A DNA stretch of 64,000 bases from Kazachstania africana CBS 2517 (GCF_000304475.1 NC_018945.1:558001-622000); one strand, 5' to 3'. Shown: positions 19,702 to 30,480, counted from the stretch's first letter. The notes: generated by a model not told the origin, from the letters alone. Program-made: numbers and translations.

Positions 19702-21333
19702 ATGCTGCTTTCAAGAATATCCAGGAGTAGGCTTACGATGGCTTCTGGGCGACCTTTCTGTACAACGACGAGATTATTACAAGATAAAATTATACGTGAT
19801 CCATTAGCTAGCAATAAAATTGTCCAAATTAGAGAACCATTGTTCAAAAGGGTTTTCAGAAAAACTGTCAGGTATTCATTACTTATAATTCTAGCAGGTA
19901 CAGGTTATGTATCGTATTCTTTGTACAGGGAGAGGAACCCCAAGACACAGATTCCACAGACGGAAACATTTTTGAATGGATCACCAAAGAAGAATTTAGT
20001 CATACTTGGAACAGGTTGGGGTTCTGTCTCGCTACTGAAAAATTTAGATACAAGTGAGTATAATGTAACCGTTGTATCTCCTAGAAACTATTTCCTATTC
20101 ACACCATTATTGCCCTGTATTCCCGTTGGAACAGTCAACAATAAATCTATTGTAGAACCTATTAGAGCAATTATGAGAAGGACCAAAGGAGTCGTTAATT
20201 ATTTGGAAGCTGAAGCGACAGATATTGATCCAGTGGATAGAAAAATTCAAATCAAGGTTATGAGCGGGAATGAGATTAGAGATATCTCCTACGATTATCT
20301 TGTTCTGGGAATTGGTGCTCAATCAACAACTTTTAATATTCCAGGTGTGTATGAAAATGCATTTTTTATGAAGGAAATTAGTGATGCTGAAAGGATTAGA
20401 AGTAAATTCGTTGAAAATATTGAAAAGGCCTCGCTATTGGAAAGAGGAGATCCAGAAAGAAGGAGGCTTCTAAGTTTTGTCGTTGTTGGTGGTGGTCCAA
20501 CGGGCGTTGAATTTGCCGCAGAATTACGAGATTACATTGACCAAGACTTGAAGAAATGGGTGCCTGAAATATCAAGTGAAGCTCAAGTTTCTTTGATTGA
20601 AGCTTTACCCAACATTTTAAATATGTTTGATAAACGATTGGTAGATTACACAGAACAGACAGTAACTAAGGCAAATATTGATTTGAGATTGAATCATATG
20701 GTCAAAGAAGTTAATAAAGATTCAATATCTGCAAATGTGAAGGGGGAAAAAGTTGAAATACCATTCGGTTTACTTGTTTGGGCCACTGGGAATGCTCCCA
20801 TGGATTTATCTGTTAAGCTGATGAATTCTTTAGCTGCACAGACAGAAAAGAGAGGCTTATTAATCAATGAAAAGCTTCAATTGTTAGGTGCAGAGGACTC
20901 GATATTTGCTCTTGGTGATTGCACATTTCATAAGGGACTTTTCCCCACAGCTCAGGTCGCACATCAGGAGGGGGAATATCTTGCCCGAATGTTTAAAGAA
21001 CTGTCAAAGATCGATCAGTTGAAATGGGAATTAAATGAAGCTGTAGGAAATCCCAAGGTGATAAAGAAACTGAATTTTAAGATAACAAGGCTAAACGCAC
21101 AAATTAAAGACTTCCATTATCGTCACATGGGTACACTGGCATATATTGGTGCGGACAAAGCCGTGGTAGATGTACAATTGCGTAACAAAAGATACAGTCT
21201 CCAAGGAAGTCCATTTGCCTTTTGGTTCTGGAGGTCCGCTTATCTGAGTATGTGTATATCCATCCGCACAAGAATTCTTGTCACTCTGGACTGGATCAAA
21301 ATTTTTTTCTTGGGCAGAGACTCATCCGTCTAA
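19702..21333 (+). CDS. NDE2: External mitochondrial NADH dehydrogenase (Nde1/Nde2)
   Basis: 543 residues (Nde2 has 545). A basic, hydroxylated N-terminus (RISRSRLTMASGR) is a mitochondrial presequence, followed by a hydrophobic stretch at about residues 57-75 that anchors the protein. Two dinucleotide-binding folds follow: LGTGWGSVSLL for FAD near residue 98 and VVVGGGPTGVEFAAEL for NADH near 260. ALGDCTF near 410 is the C-terminal FAD contact. It is a type II dehydrogenase that passes electrons from cytosolic NADH to ubiquinone without pumping protons. The neighbours YDL086W and SUB2 support NDE2, but NDE1 shares this ancestral locus, so the 1/2 label is uncertain. Confidence 0.9.
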   Translation: MLLSRISRSRLTMASGRPFCTTTRLLQDKIIRDPLASNKIVQIREPLFKRVFRKTVRYSLLIILAGTGYVSYSLYRERNPKTQIPQTETFLNGSPKKNLVILGTGWGSVSLLKNLDTSEYNVTVVSPRNYFLFTPLLPCIPVGTVNNKSIVEPIRAIMRRTKGVVNYLEAEATDIDPVDRKIQIKVMSGNEIRDISYDYLVLGIGAQSTTFNIPGVYENAFFMKEISDAERIRSKFVENIEKASLLERGDPERRRLLSFVVVGGGPTGVEFAAELRDYIDQDLKKWVPEISSEAQVSLIEALPNILNMFDKRLVDYTEQTVTKANIDLRLNHMVKEVNKDSISANVKGEKVEIPFGLLVWATGNAPMDLSVKLMNSLAAQTEKRGLLINEKLQLLGAEDSIFALGDCTFHKGLFPTAQVAHQEGEYLARMFKELSKIDQLKWELNEAVGNPKVIKKLNFKITRLNAQIKDFHYRHMGTLAYIGADKAVVDVQLRNKRYSLQGSPFAFWFWRSAYLSMCISIRTRILVTLDWIKIFFLGRDSSV

Positions 21334-21857
21334 CATATCCTAATAGTTCTTACAATTCAGTTGTTCATATATCATTTATAACAAATTCTATATTTACCGT
21401 CACTGCGTCAAATGACAACTCTCATCGTTCATTGAAAGATGGCTAATATTGCGCAAGATCCGAACACCGCTCTGGGAAATCGTCGAAACACCGGTAGAAA
21501 ATTTCATTAGAACAAAAAAATCCGTTAAGCACGTCAAAAATTACATTCAGGTCCAATAGTGCAATACTACAACGAATGTATAAACTGGGTTGTTCTATTT
21601 TGTGTTGGGGAGTTTCAATCTACATATAGGGCATACTGTGATTAAGTGCAGATATATTTATAGGAGTCTATCGGTATTAATAGCGGAAAACGACTACATT
21701 AAGGAAACTGCAATTTCTTTGATCTATTTGGTATTTCATACATCATTGTACGGTGGGATCGTATTCTTTTCAGTCAAGTCTTTTAAGAAGATATACATTT
21801 TGTATTGTAGAAATAGAGATCTGCAGTGAAGATTCACAAATCGGATATACAATAACT
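21334..21857. other. Spacer upstream of the CENP-B-like gene
   Basis: 524 AT-rich bases. The long downstream frame opens at 21753 with a GTG, but this extension contains no ATG and no domain-like sequence. Nothing else recognised. Confidence 0.45.
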
Positions 21858-23708
21858 ATGAATTCGACTGAGGATCGTCTTTTGACTTTCCCTTTGGATT
21901 CCACAATTTCTCATGTCCAACATAATTTTAACACTTCACGGGGCAAATCTGGTCCTCAGTATATGAGCACATCCAATATTTTCGACGGGAATACAGAGGG
22001 TGCACAGGATTCCACTACGGCGACGACAACTTTTCATCCACAGAGGGTCATTGAGATTTCACCGTTCTTGGGCGATACAACACAAAATCCAACCACTTTA
22101 GCTGCCCTGGGATCAATACACAGGGCATGGACTGAGGCATACCATGCGCCTCTGGCCGTCGATAAAGAGGAACGTATAAGACAAGCAGTAGATTTTATGA
22201 AAACCGAAGAAGATGCCCATACTAGTGATCGTACAATCAAGAAACATTCGTATAGACAAGTGGCATTATACTTTAAGATACCCAAATCCACCCTTTATGA
22301 TAGGTTGAAGCAAAGAAATAATAACAATACTAATGTCACAGCAACGCCTTCGAAGAGAAGGTCTGAGGATTCTCAAAACAGCGCTGACGAGAACGAATTA
22401 ACTCTCAGAACGACCATTTCAGAAGACAGTAGGCATAAACCATATGAAAAACAAATGAAATTGACACCGCAAAGAGAGAAAGAATTGATAGTGAAAGTGG
22501 GAAGAATATGTCATGCGATGGGTAATGTTATGAACAGAACACAAATCAAATCTTACATAAAATCTTATGTGAATGAAATCTCATTGGGTAAGAAGTGGTT
22601 GATGAATTTTATGAACCGTCACAAGGGAAGTGTACTTTATGGTAGTCCTGCAAGTGCATATAATGTTAATGTTTCTACCTTGAAAAATGGGAAGAATAAT
22701 TTCCCATATCTTTGGAAATGTTACGTTCATTTACTGCAAAATACAGTGAAATCGTTACCTCGAAAGAAACCTTTCTACTACATTACTAGGACGTGTTTTG
22801 ATCATCAAAGTAGAAGTAGTATATTTACATGTTTTGAAATATCTCCGGTAGATTATGAGATTAAATTACATTCAAGTCCTGAAGGGATCATTTTCCCAGA
22901 TTTTTTCCAAAATAAAGTGCATCTTAATTTGCTAGATTCAAATTCGTCAGGTTTCAACCTTTCAGATAATTCTAGTATGCTAATGAAGAGTAAGAATAAT
23001 AAATTAAGTAAACTTTTACTTAAAGTATACATGAATTGTGCTGGCAACGATGTGCAACTAGCAGACGCTAATTCGGACTTGCCCTTCATTATTTTCGAGG
23101 GATTTGATGAGTCTTTCAATTGGGAACCATCTACTTGTGAGCAAGTGATCACTACGAGTAAATTTCTTTCAGTACCGTGGAAGGAAAGCGTTTTTCAACG
23201 CATACTGTACCCCATGTATGTCCAAGCAATGCAAGATTACGTGCAAAGTTTAATTGTAAGAGAGACTACCAGTGTACCTCTCTTTTTCACTTTAGATGAA
23301 GTTGACATAGAATTGCCGACTCTTTCCAAAATCTTTATTGAACTAATGGATAAGAAGCTTGGAGATCTAGCCGTCAATAATACATCACGACACAACGAAG
23401 GACAACAGTCTGATATGTATTTAGTCCACAATTTAGGGCAAAATGAAGAAGACGATGTCAATGAAGATGTACTGAAAGCTACGCCGCCTACATTGCACAG
23501 TGGTCAATTTTGTAACTCTACAACGATCACCCCTTTGCAAGGAACGTCTAGCAACGTGTTTGAACACAGCATGATGACACAATTGAATGATATAATCGAC
23601 CTAATAGACACGAAAGAAAATGTCCTGCGTCAGCAAATACAGGATCCTTCCACTAAGGAAACACTCTCTGATATATTCAACAGAATACGGAACATTGTAC
23701 CTCAGTAG
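21858..23708 (+). CDS. CENP-B/Pdc2-like protein with psq and Tc5 helix-turn-helix domains
   Basis: 616 residues from the ATG at 21858. Residues about 110-155 form a psq-type HTH (KHSYRQVALYFKIPKSTLYDRL). Residues about 200-256 form a CENP-B/Tc5-type HTH (LTPQREKELI, then GKKWLMNFMNRHKG). This pair is the DNA-binding module of pogo-type transposases and of the host proteins derived from them, such as CENP-B and yeast Pdc2. The middle region, about 290-470, could be a worn remnant of the DDE domain, but I cannot point to a catalytic triad. The C-terminal 120 residues are acidic and polar. S. cerevisiae has no gene here between NDE2 and SUB2. A transcription factor is a reasonable guess; its targets are unknown. 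Confidence 0.72.
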   Translation: MNSTEDRLLTFPLDSTISHVQHNFNTSRGKSGPQYMSTSNIFDGNTEGAQDSTTATTTFHPQRVIEISPFLGDTTQNPTTLAALGSIHRAWTEAYHAPLAVDKEERIRQAVDFMKTEEDAHTSDRTIKKHSYRQVALYFKIPKSTLYDRLKQRNNNNTNVTATPSKRRSEDSQNSADENELTLRTTISEDSRHKPYEKQMKLTPQREKELIVKVGRICHAMGNVMNRTQIKSYIKSYVNEISLGKKWLMNFMNRHKGSVLYGSPASAYNVNVSTLKNGKNNFPYLWKCYVHLLQNTVKSLPRKKPFYYITRTCFDHQSRSSIFTCFEISPVDYEIKLHSSPEGIIFPDFFQNKVHLNLLDSNSSGFNLSDNSSMLMKSKNNKLSKLLLKVYMNCAGNDVQLADANSDLPFIIFEGFDESFNWEPSTCEQVITTSKFLSVPWKESVFQRILYPMYVQAMQDYVQSLIVRETTSVPLFFTLDEVDIELPTLSKIFIELMDKKLGDLAVNNTSRHNEGQQSDMYLVHNLGQNEEDDVNEDVLKATPPTLHSGQFCNSTTITPLQGTSSNVFEHSMMTQLNDIIDLIDTKENVLRQQIQDPSTKETLSDIFNRIRNIVPQ

Positions 23709-24056
23709 CATGCATATAACCAACCGTATGTAACATTAACCACCACTAATCTTCAACAAATGCCACCTCCTCATCTCATCTCGTCACCGCCCTCAGTGTG
23801 ATTCATTTGATTGGTAGTCTGAGGTACCCGGATGCTAACGTAGATAATGATACTTATTTTTCTTGCTTGGTGGCAAGAAAGCGAGAGGAAGAAATTAAAT
23901 AAACAAAGACGGCCAATGTTTGCTGGTTTCCAACTTCCAGCCAATTTATTTTTCAGTTATATATACATACTGAAAAGAAAAGGTTTACTTCGTCTCACTG
24001 GATTGAGGTTCTGCCAGGTACTAAATAGCACGTTAATCAATACCTAAAAGTCAATT
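23709..24056. other. SUB2 promoter region
   Basis: 348 bases between tandem genes. I see pyrimidine-rich stretches near 23765-23790 but no gene and no site I would name. Confidence 0.45.
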
Positions 24057-25388
24057 ATGTCTCACGAAGGAGAAGAGGATTTATTAGAATATTCCGACAA
24101 CGAACAAGAAATTCAGGTTGACGCTTCTAATGCTGCCGAAGCTGGTAATGCCGCTGAAGGCACCACTGGAGTTGAGGGAGAATCTACTACTGATGGTGAT
24201 AAGAAGGGTTCCTATGTTGGTATCCATTCCACTGGTTTCAAAGATTTCCTACTGAAGCCAGAACTATCGAGAGCCATTATCGATTGTGGTTTTGAACATC
24301 CTTCTGAAGTTCAACAGCATACCATTCCTCAATCCATTCATGGTACTGATGTCTTATGTCAAGCCAAATCCGGTTTAGGTAAGACTGCTGTCTTCGTTCT
24401 CTCCACTTTACAACAATTAGATCCAGTTCCAGGTGAAGTTTCTGTTGTTGTAATCTGTAACGCAAGAGAATTGGCTTATCAAATTCGTAACGAATACTTA
24501 AGATTCTCCAAATATATGCCTGATGTGAAAACTGCTGTCTTTTACGGGGGCACTCCAACCTCCAAAGATGCTGAAATTTTAAAGAACAAAGAAACTGCAC
24601 CACATATTGTTGTTGCTACCCCAGGTCGTTTAAAGGCTTTAGTTAGAGACAAGTATATTGATTTATCTCACGTTAAAAATTTTGTCATTGATGAATGTGA
24701 TAAAGTTCTAGAAGAATTAGACATGAGAAGGGATGTGCAAGAAATTTTCAGAGCTACCCCAAGAGATAAACAAGTAATGATGTTTTCAGCTACTTTATCT
24801 CAGGAAATCAGACCAATTTGTAGACGTTTCCTACAAAACCCTCTAGAAATTTTCGTTGATGATGAAGCCAAACTAACGTTACACGGTTTACAACAATATT
24901 ATATCAAACTTGAAGAACGTGAAAAGAATCGTAAATTAGCACAATTATTAGATGATTTGGAATTCAATCAAGTTATTATTTTTGTTAAATCAACAGCAAG
25001 GGCTAATGAACTAACAAAATTATTGAATGCTAGTAATTTCCCGGCAATTACCGTACATGGTCATATGAAACAAGCTGAACGTATCGCTCGTTATAAAGCC
25101 TTTAAAGATTTTGAAAAACGTATTTGTGTCTCCACTGATGTCTTCGGTAGAGGTATTGATATTGAACGTATTAACTTGGCTATCAATTATGATTTATCAA
25201 ATGAAGCTGATCAATATTTACATCGTGTTGGTAGAGCTGGTAGATTTGGTACCAAGGGTTTAGCTATTTCTTTCGTCTCTTCCAAGGAAGATGAAGAAGT
25301 TTTAAGTAAGATTCAAGAACGTTTTGATGTTAAGATTGCTGAATTCCCAGAAGAAGGTATTGATCCATCAACTTACTTGAACAATTAA
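24057..25388 (+). CDS. SUB2: DEAD-box RNA helicase Sub2 (UAP56)
   Basis: 443 residues (S. cerevisiae 446). An acidic N-tail is followed by the [12 protein letters not shown]-motif region. Motif I is AKSGLGKT, motif II DECD (residues in [12 protein letters not shown]), motif III SAT, and motif [12 protein letters not shown]. It remodels spliceosomes and loads the TREX mRNA export factors in the nucleus. Codon use is strongly biased toward a few codons, as for a highly expressed gene. Order relative to the NADH dehydrogenase, RPS16, RPL13 and RPP1A equals that of YDL085-YDL081. Confidence 0.97.
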   Translation: MSHEGEEDLLEYSDNEQEIQVDASNAAEAGNAAEGTTGVEGESTTDGDKKGSYVGIHSTGFKDFLLKPELSRAIIDCGFEHPSEVQQHTIPQSIHGTDVLCQAKSGLGKTAVFVLSTLQQLDPVPGEVSVVVICNARELAYQIRNEYLRFSKYMPDVKTAVFYGGTPTSKDAEILKNKETAPHIVVATPGRLKALVRDKYIDLSHVKNFVIDECDKVLEELDMRRDVQEIFRATPRDKQVMMFSATLSQEIRPICRRFLQNPLEIFVDDEAKLTLHGLQQYYIKLEEREKNRKLAQLLDDLEFNQVIIFVKSTARANELTKLLNASNFPAITVHGHMKQAERIARYKAFKDFEKRICVSTDVFGRGIDIERINLAINYDLSNEADQYLHRVGRAGRFGTKGLAISFVSSKEDEEVLSKIQERFDVKIAEFPEEGIDPSTYLNN

Positions 25389-25767
25389 TGTGTATAATTT
25401 GAGCCTTTTGTAGTTACAATTTTTTTTTAATTTTATTTAATCGCCGCCAGATGGCGTATATAAATGGGAAATCAGTAGGAATGAACGTTTTGTTTAGACT
25501 TTTATCGCCTCTCCTTTAGTACATGGAGACGGTGAAATGCCAATCGTATTGTATAGCCATAAATATCATATTATTTGATTTACTTTATTCAATGTTATAT
25601 ATATTGGAACATATTTTGTGCGGGGAATTTTCATGAAAGTTATCTTTATCACATACCACTCAAGTGTGACGCAGTTAACAGTTTTCCCACAAAAGGATAA
25701 TATTCACTTGTAAAATTTTATACAGGACGACTACCCTTTAGCTGATGCTGTATGCTTATCATGAAAA
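25389..25767. other. Convergent SUB2/FDO1 3' region
   Basis: 379 bases between two stops. CGCCGCCAGATGGCG near 25442 can form a short GC hairpin a few tens of bases after SUB2, next to a T-run, and may help 3'-end formation. No gene seen. Confidence 0.45.
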
Positions 25768-26796
25768 TTATCTGTCTTTTACTGACCCGTCCACTGTACT
25801 AAAACTTCTCATTTTTGGTAATACTATAGGATTTGGTGCATTATTAGGTGAGCTAATTTTTACTTCTGGTAAATTTGGCAACGAAGTTAGAACATTGTTA
25901 TTAGTGTTTGGATAATTTTCGGTATTATTTGTATAAAATGAAATTTCTGCCTCGGTTTCATCATCACCTTTTCCAATTGGTTGCAAAATTGTTTGATTGG
26001 CTGAGGTATCTTCTGTGTTATCATTTAGCACCTGTGTAGCCAAAACCCCTAAAGTTCTGAGCATATTTGATTTTTTATTCCTTGAAATACTCTCAGAAGT
26101 ATTTATCCTTACTGAAGATGTACTAGAGTCGAAAGAGATACCTTCAATTTGACTTACGTCTACTGAATTTTGGCGCAAGAGTTTCAATAGTCTATTTATT
26201 TCTCTATTCTTGTCCACAATTCTTTTTTTGTATTTCTTGACTTTATTATCAGATACTTTCAATTGCTCCATCAAAGTTTGCTTCTCTGAAAGCAATTGAC
26301 TTTTTAGCCTTTCATGTTCATGTTTTTGAAGATTTTCTTCCACAGTTAGTCTTGATTGTGCGTCGATATTATTTGTACTTAGCATCATATTTTTAAATTT
26401 CAATTGCTGTATTTGTTTCAATTGAAAATCTATTGATCGCATCAGTGAATCCATTGTGGTTACAATTTCTTCTTTTTGTATCTTGTTATTGGAAACGAAG
26501 TTCGTGCTGGTAAGGAGGCCTCCCCTATAGTTATTATTACTATCATTAGATGGAGGTAGGTTATGTTGATATGCATCTCCATTGACATTACTTGTGCCCT
26601 TGTTGATAAATTCATGATCTTCCGCTGGACTCATCATTCCTTCCGAAGACAAAAGTTTACGCATTAAGTCCTTAGCGTTTTCGAGAACTTTCGAGAGTTC
26701 TATGTCATGAACGACTGGACTTTTGGATATGTGCAGGATTTGAGGGAGTGTAGGAGTGCTTGTAGCATGAGTACTCGGATTCATTAAATTATCCAT
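25768..26796 (-). CDS. FDO1: Fkh1-partner protein Fdo1 (YMR144W-like)
   Basis: 342 residues from the ATG at 26796, the same length as S. cerevisiae Fdo1; the frame extends two codons further by a TTG. The N-terminus is polar. A coiled coil runs from about residue 115 to 210 (LKQIQQLKFKN, KVKKYKKRIVDKNREINRLLKLLRQN), then comes SNMLRTLGVLATQVLN and a disordered tail. Fdo1 acts with Fkh1 in donor preference during mating-type switching. YMR144W lies between NDE1 and RPS16A in S. cerevisiae, which is the duplicated partner of the block present here, so position supports the call. The upstream region carries two perfect MCB boxes. Confidence 0.78.
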   Translation of the reverse strand: MDNLMNPSTHATSTPTLPQILHISKSPVVHDIELSKVLENAKDLMRKLLSSEGMMSPAEDHEFINKGTSNVNGDAYQHNLPPSNDSNNNYRGGLLTSTNFVSNNKIQKEEIVTTMDSLMRSIDFQLKQIQQLKFKNMMLSTNNIDAQSRLTVEENLQKHEHERLKSQLLSEKQTLMEQLKVSDNKVKKYKKRIVDKNREINRLLKLLRQNSVDVSQIEGISFDSSTSSVRINTSESISRNKKSNMLRTLGVLATQVLNDNTEDTSANQTILQPIGKGDDETEAEISFYTNNTENYPNTNNNVLTSLPNLPEVKISSPNNAPNPIVLPKMRSFSTVDGSVKDR

Positions 26797-27380
26797 GGAC
26801 AACCTTCTATCTTTTGAATATATAAATCTTAAATGGGATTGGAATTCACTGAGGGAGCAACACTCTTTTCAAAGATGAAATAAAAAGGTTGAAGGATTCT
26901 GAAAAAAAAAGTGTGTAGAGTATATGTAGAACTCTAATATAGAGTCTTAGTTAGAAAAAGTGTTCTATTCTTTCAGCTAGGAAGTATGACGATTGTGCAG
27001 TGGTTCTATTTCTGTTTGTTTACGTTAAAATGTTTCGCAGTTCGTGAAACTTCATCATGCGACGCGTCAGCAGAAAATTGAAAAGTAGACGCGTCAGGGC
27101 ATCACCAGGAAAATACCAAAATATTTAATATTAACAACTAATTTTACTGAATAAATAGTATAAATATTAATATGCACTTCAAATAGTATTAATATTTATA
27201 TATGATGGTAACTGCCAGTTTAATCTTACGTGAAACTTGGGAGAAATAAGTAAAGAAAGCTAAAAATATGGAAGTTTAATGATATTCTAAACGTAATATT
27301 AAGATATACAGTTTATTTAAAAGTAAATACGTGGGAAGAAAAGAAAGAAAAAATTGATTTTGATGCAAATTTCTCTTCTC
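26797..27380. other. FDO1 promoter and RPS16 3' region
   Basis: 584 bases. Apart from the MCB pair it contains A/T-rich DNA (27110-27200) and no further gene. Confidence 0.45.
27062..27094 (-). promoter_or_regulatory. Two MCB boxes upstream of FDO1
   Basis: Two ACGCGT hexamers at 27062-27067 and 27089-27094, each within the palindrome GACGCGTC followed by AG, 27 bases apart. They lie 266-298 bases upstream of the FDO1 start. MBF control at G1/S is inferred. Confidence 0.6.
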
Positions 27381-28252
27381 TTAACGGTAAGACTTTTGGA
27401 ATCTAGCACGGGCACCTCTACCACCGAATTTCTTTGGTTCTGGTCTTCTAGCATCGGCGATCAATAAGGTTCTGTCGTAAGAAGTGAAAGCCTTCTTTAA
27501 TTCGTTCTTAGATTGTTCGTCGACGTATTTTTGATGGTAAGCAACTAAACCTTTAGCGATAGCTTGTCTAATAGCGTAAACTTGAGAGACGTGACCACCA
27601 CCAGTGACTCTAACTCTGATATCAATGTTGGCGAACTTGTCTAGACCAACTAATAATAATGGTTCGTAAACCTTGAATCTTAAGATTTCTGGTTCAACCA
27701 AAGTGATTGGAGAACCATTAACCTTGATTAAACCTTTACCGGCCTTGACATGGGCAACAGCAGTAGCAGACTTCTTCTTACCAAAAGTCTATAATTTTGA
27801 AGGTTTTTCCATAAAAGGAAGAAAACCGAATAATTGTTAGTATAAATGGATTGTGTTTATTCGTGGAGCCAAAATGAGGATTTCCTAGACACATCAAAAA
27901 TACTGGCATGATTGCCTTTTTAATAGATCACTCTCATCACATACGTAGGCAGAACAGGTTGGATAATATATTATTCATCGGGTCATGGTGAGGGTTCTCA
28001 AACCTCTGTCTAGGCTTACTGGCATTTGAAGTTCGCTGATTCGTGGAATCATTATTCATAATAATACTAAATCAAACCACTATGTTGCCTATAACACTCA
28101 TGTAATCGATATATACATCTCTTCTTTCGTTTATGGAAAACATTTAATAAACATGGACAGTTCTCATAAGTCATAACGGTTTATCTTTCATGATGGGCTC
28201 AATTTCATCTAAAATACCTCGAACATACTTGTACACTTGGGACGGCAGACAT
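27381..28252 (-). CDS. RPS16: 40S ribosomal protein S16 (uS9), one intron
   Basis: 143 residues in two exons. Exon 1 is 28229-28252 (MSAVPSVQ), the donor is GTATGT at 28223-28228, the branch site TACTAAC is at 27836-27842, and the acceptor is TATAG before exon 2 (27381-27788). The intron is 440 nt and interrupts after codon 8, exactly as in S. cerevisiae RPS16A/B. The joined frame is 432 nt and closes without error. Features are the uS9 core ([25 protein letters not shown]) and the C-terminal SRFQKSYR-type tail that reaches the P site. It is divergently paired with RPL13, as at YDL083C/YDL082W and YMR143W/YMR142C. Confidence 0.97.
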
Positions 28253-29151
28253 CTTGTGCTTTATCTCTTGATACCTTAATGTATGTAAGAACGTTTTAAG
28301 GCTTCCTTAAGGCAATCCTATCCTATGACACTATACCACTTCTTTTACTGAACCTTGCCATACATTGAGCCAGTCTCTACATTCTGTGTTTCCCTCTCCC
28401 TCTGTGGTATCTCTGACAACCTGCGCTCCCAACGCTGTACGTACAATATCACCGATGTCCTCCGCGGTGCCCAAAAAATTTCATGCGTTCTTTTTTTGTC
28501 CTGCAAAATTTGGAAATTTTCCAATATTTTTGTTCCAAATTGCAAAACATTTTTAGAATCTCAGTTGAATTCGACCCAACCATTTAAATTTTCACTGTTG
28601 TGAATGGGTGTATGTATGGGTGTGTTTGAACCGCGCAGTCAAACAAGAAAACGCGCGCGAGAAGATCTCATATGACTGCGTACATCCAGACATCACCGCT
28701 GACTGCATCCGAACATTTTTTTCCAATATTCGAAACTTAAAACAATTTTTGAAAAACATGAGTGTGCGATGAATTTTCTCGTCAGACGCAAAACGGATCG
28801 TACACGGGAAAGAATCACTATGCTTTCTTCATTCTAGCTGGCAGGACCTGGTGTATTCCGTAGAGGGAAACATACACCATCTAGCCCAGAGCTAGGCTGA
28901 GCTGGAACATTGGTTGTAGTAGCGAATGTTTCCAGACGGAGAATCTTACCAACGGATCCCTGTCTGGAACGTCGCTCTGGGCTCGTTGATGGTAGTGGGA
29001 AGGTCTTGCTAGCCAGACATTGTCATTCTCCGCGTAGTGTCTTGCGTAACGATACTACCAATTCAACGATGAAAAGATGTATATCAAGAACTATCATTGA
29101 GATCTATAGTATAGTTTAGTTTGGTGAAACAACGTTGGAATAAACTAAAAA
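28253..29151. promoter_or_regulatory. Divergent ribosomal-protein promoter (RPS16/RPL13)
   Basis: 899 bases. A Rap1-type site ACACCCATACATA is on the minus strand at 28611-28623, overlapping by one base a second half site (ACACCC) at 28602-28611. An Fhl1-like GACGCAAA lies near 28785. T/A-rich tracts flank them at 28480-28550 and 28730-28760. The stretch 28830-29050 is GC-rich and has short inverted repeats (CCAGAC/GTCTGG, CGGAGAAT/ATTCTCCG). Small frames here look like chance. Confidence 0.6.
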
Positions 29152-30095
29152 ATGGGTATGTACATAGTGTTAATGTTAGAGAAGTAACCAATGATCTGAG
29201 ATAAACTAATGTATTGCTAATCGTCATCCTATTGATTGAGAACTAAACGATTTTAGTAGAGGAAGTTTGATAAAAGAGTGATATACTATGAAGGATTAAG
29301 AACTCGTTTGAATTTAAAGAAGATGCATTATACGTTGCAAGGAAGGAACTACGTGTTATGCAACTAATCATAATATCTTCGTCGTTAATATGCTTCATGG
29401 AACTTTTTACACTTAGTATCAAAGGAAAACCCTGGTTATCATCATTAATCCCGCTTCAAAAAAGTCATGTTTACTAACATATCTATTTTATTTCAATAGC
29501 TATCTCCAAGAATTTACCATTATTGAAGAACCACTTCAGAAAGCACTGGCAAGAACGTGTCAAGGTTCACTTCGACCAAGCTGGTAAAAAGGTTTCCAGA
29601 AGAAGTGCCAGAGCTGCTAAGGCTGCCAAGATTGCTCCAAGACCATTAGATCTATTAAGACCAGTCGTCAGAGCTCCAACTGTCAAATACAACAGAAAGG
29701 TTAGAGCTGGTAGAGGTTTCACTTTAGCCGAAGTTAAGGCCGCCGGTTTAACCGCTGCTTACGCTAGAACCATTGGTATTGCTGTTGACCACAGAAGACA
29801 AAACAGAAACCAAGAAATCTTTGAATTAAACGTTCAAAGATTAAAGGAATACCAATCTAAGATCATTGTTTTCCCAAGAAACGCTAAGGCCGTCGAAGCT
29901 GAACAAGTCTTATCTGCTACTGCCACTTTCCCAATTGCTCAACCATCTACTGATGTTGAAACCAGAGCTGTTGAAGACAACGGTGAATCTGCTTTCAGAA
30001 CCTTAAGAATGGCTAGATCCGAAAAGAGATTCAAGGGTATCAGAGAAAAGAGAGCCAGAGAAAAGGCTGAAGCTGAAGCTGAAAAGAAGAAATAA
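29152..30095 (+). CDS. RPL13: 60S ribosomal protein L13 (eL13), one intron
   Basis: 199 residues. Exon 1 is only ATGG (29152-29155), followed by GTATGT. The branch site TACTAAC is near 29472 and the acceptor is AATAG before exon 2 at 29500. The 344-nt intron splits codon 2, exactly as in S. cerevisiae RPL13A/B, and the joined 600 nt gives the standard length. The protein begins [18 protein letters not shown], continues with [20 protein letters not shown], and ends in the Lys/Glu-rich helix [16 protein letters not shown]. Codon bias is extreme. Without the intron the frame would lack an ATG, which confirms the splice. Confidence 0.97.
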
Positions 30096-30480
30096 GCTTA
30101 AACTTCCAAAATATATATTTCAAGTTTTTTCTATTTCATTTCTAACATATTTTATGTACATTTTATAATGGGAAGCCATCACTTATAATTCTACATTTTC
30201 TTCACTATAAATAAGGGAGATTGAATAAGTAGTGAGATTTTTATAACAGAGTTTTGACGCCTGCTGTAATAGCTACCATCCCGTTGACTAAACCTATATG
30301 ATTGAAGGTCCTAGTTTGTGTATATAAAAGTGATTCGATATTTTATGCTAGTATTATTATTGAACAGTACATTCTCTTGGTAAAAAGCATTGGGAAGAAG
30401 CTGAATACCAAATATTTCGTATATATGAGTTAAAGAGAGGAGATGCTATCATTAGGGTCACTAATTGATGGGCACTAAGT
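30096..30480. other. Convergent RPL13/RPP1A 3' region
   Basis: 385 AT-rich bases with TATATATTTCAAG-type 3'-end elements after RPL13. No gene seen. Confidence 0.45.
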
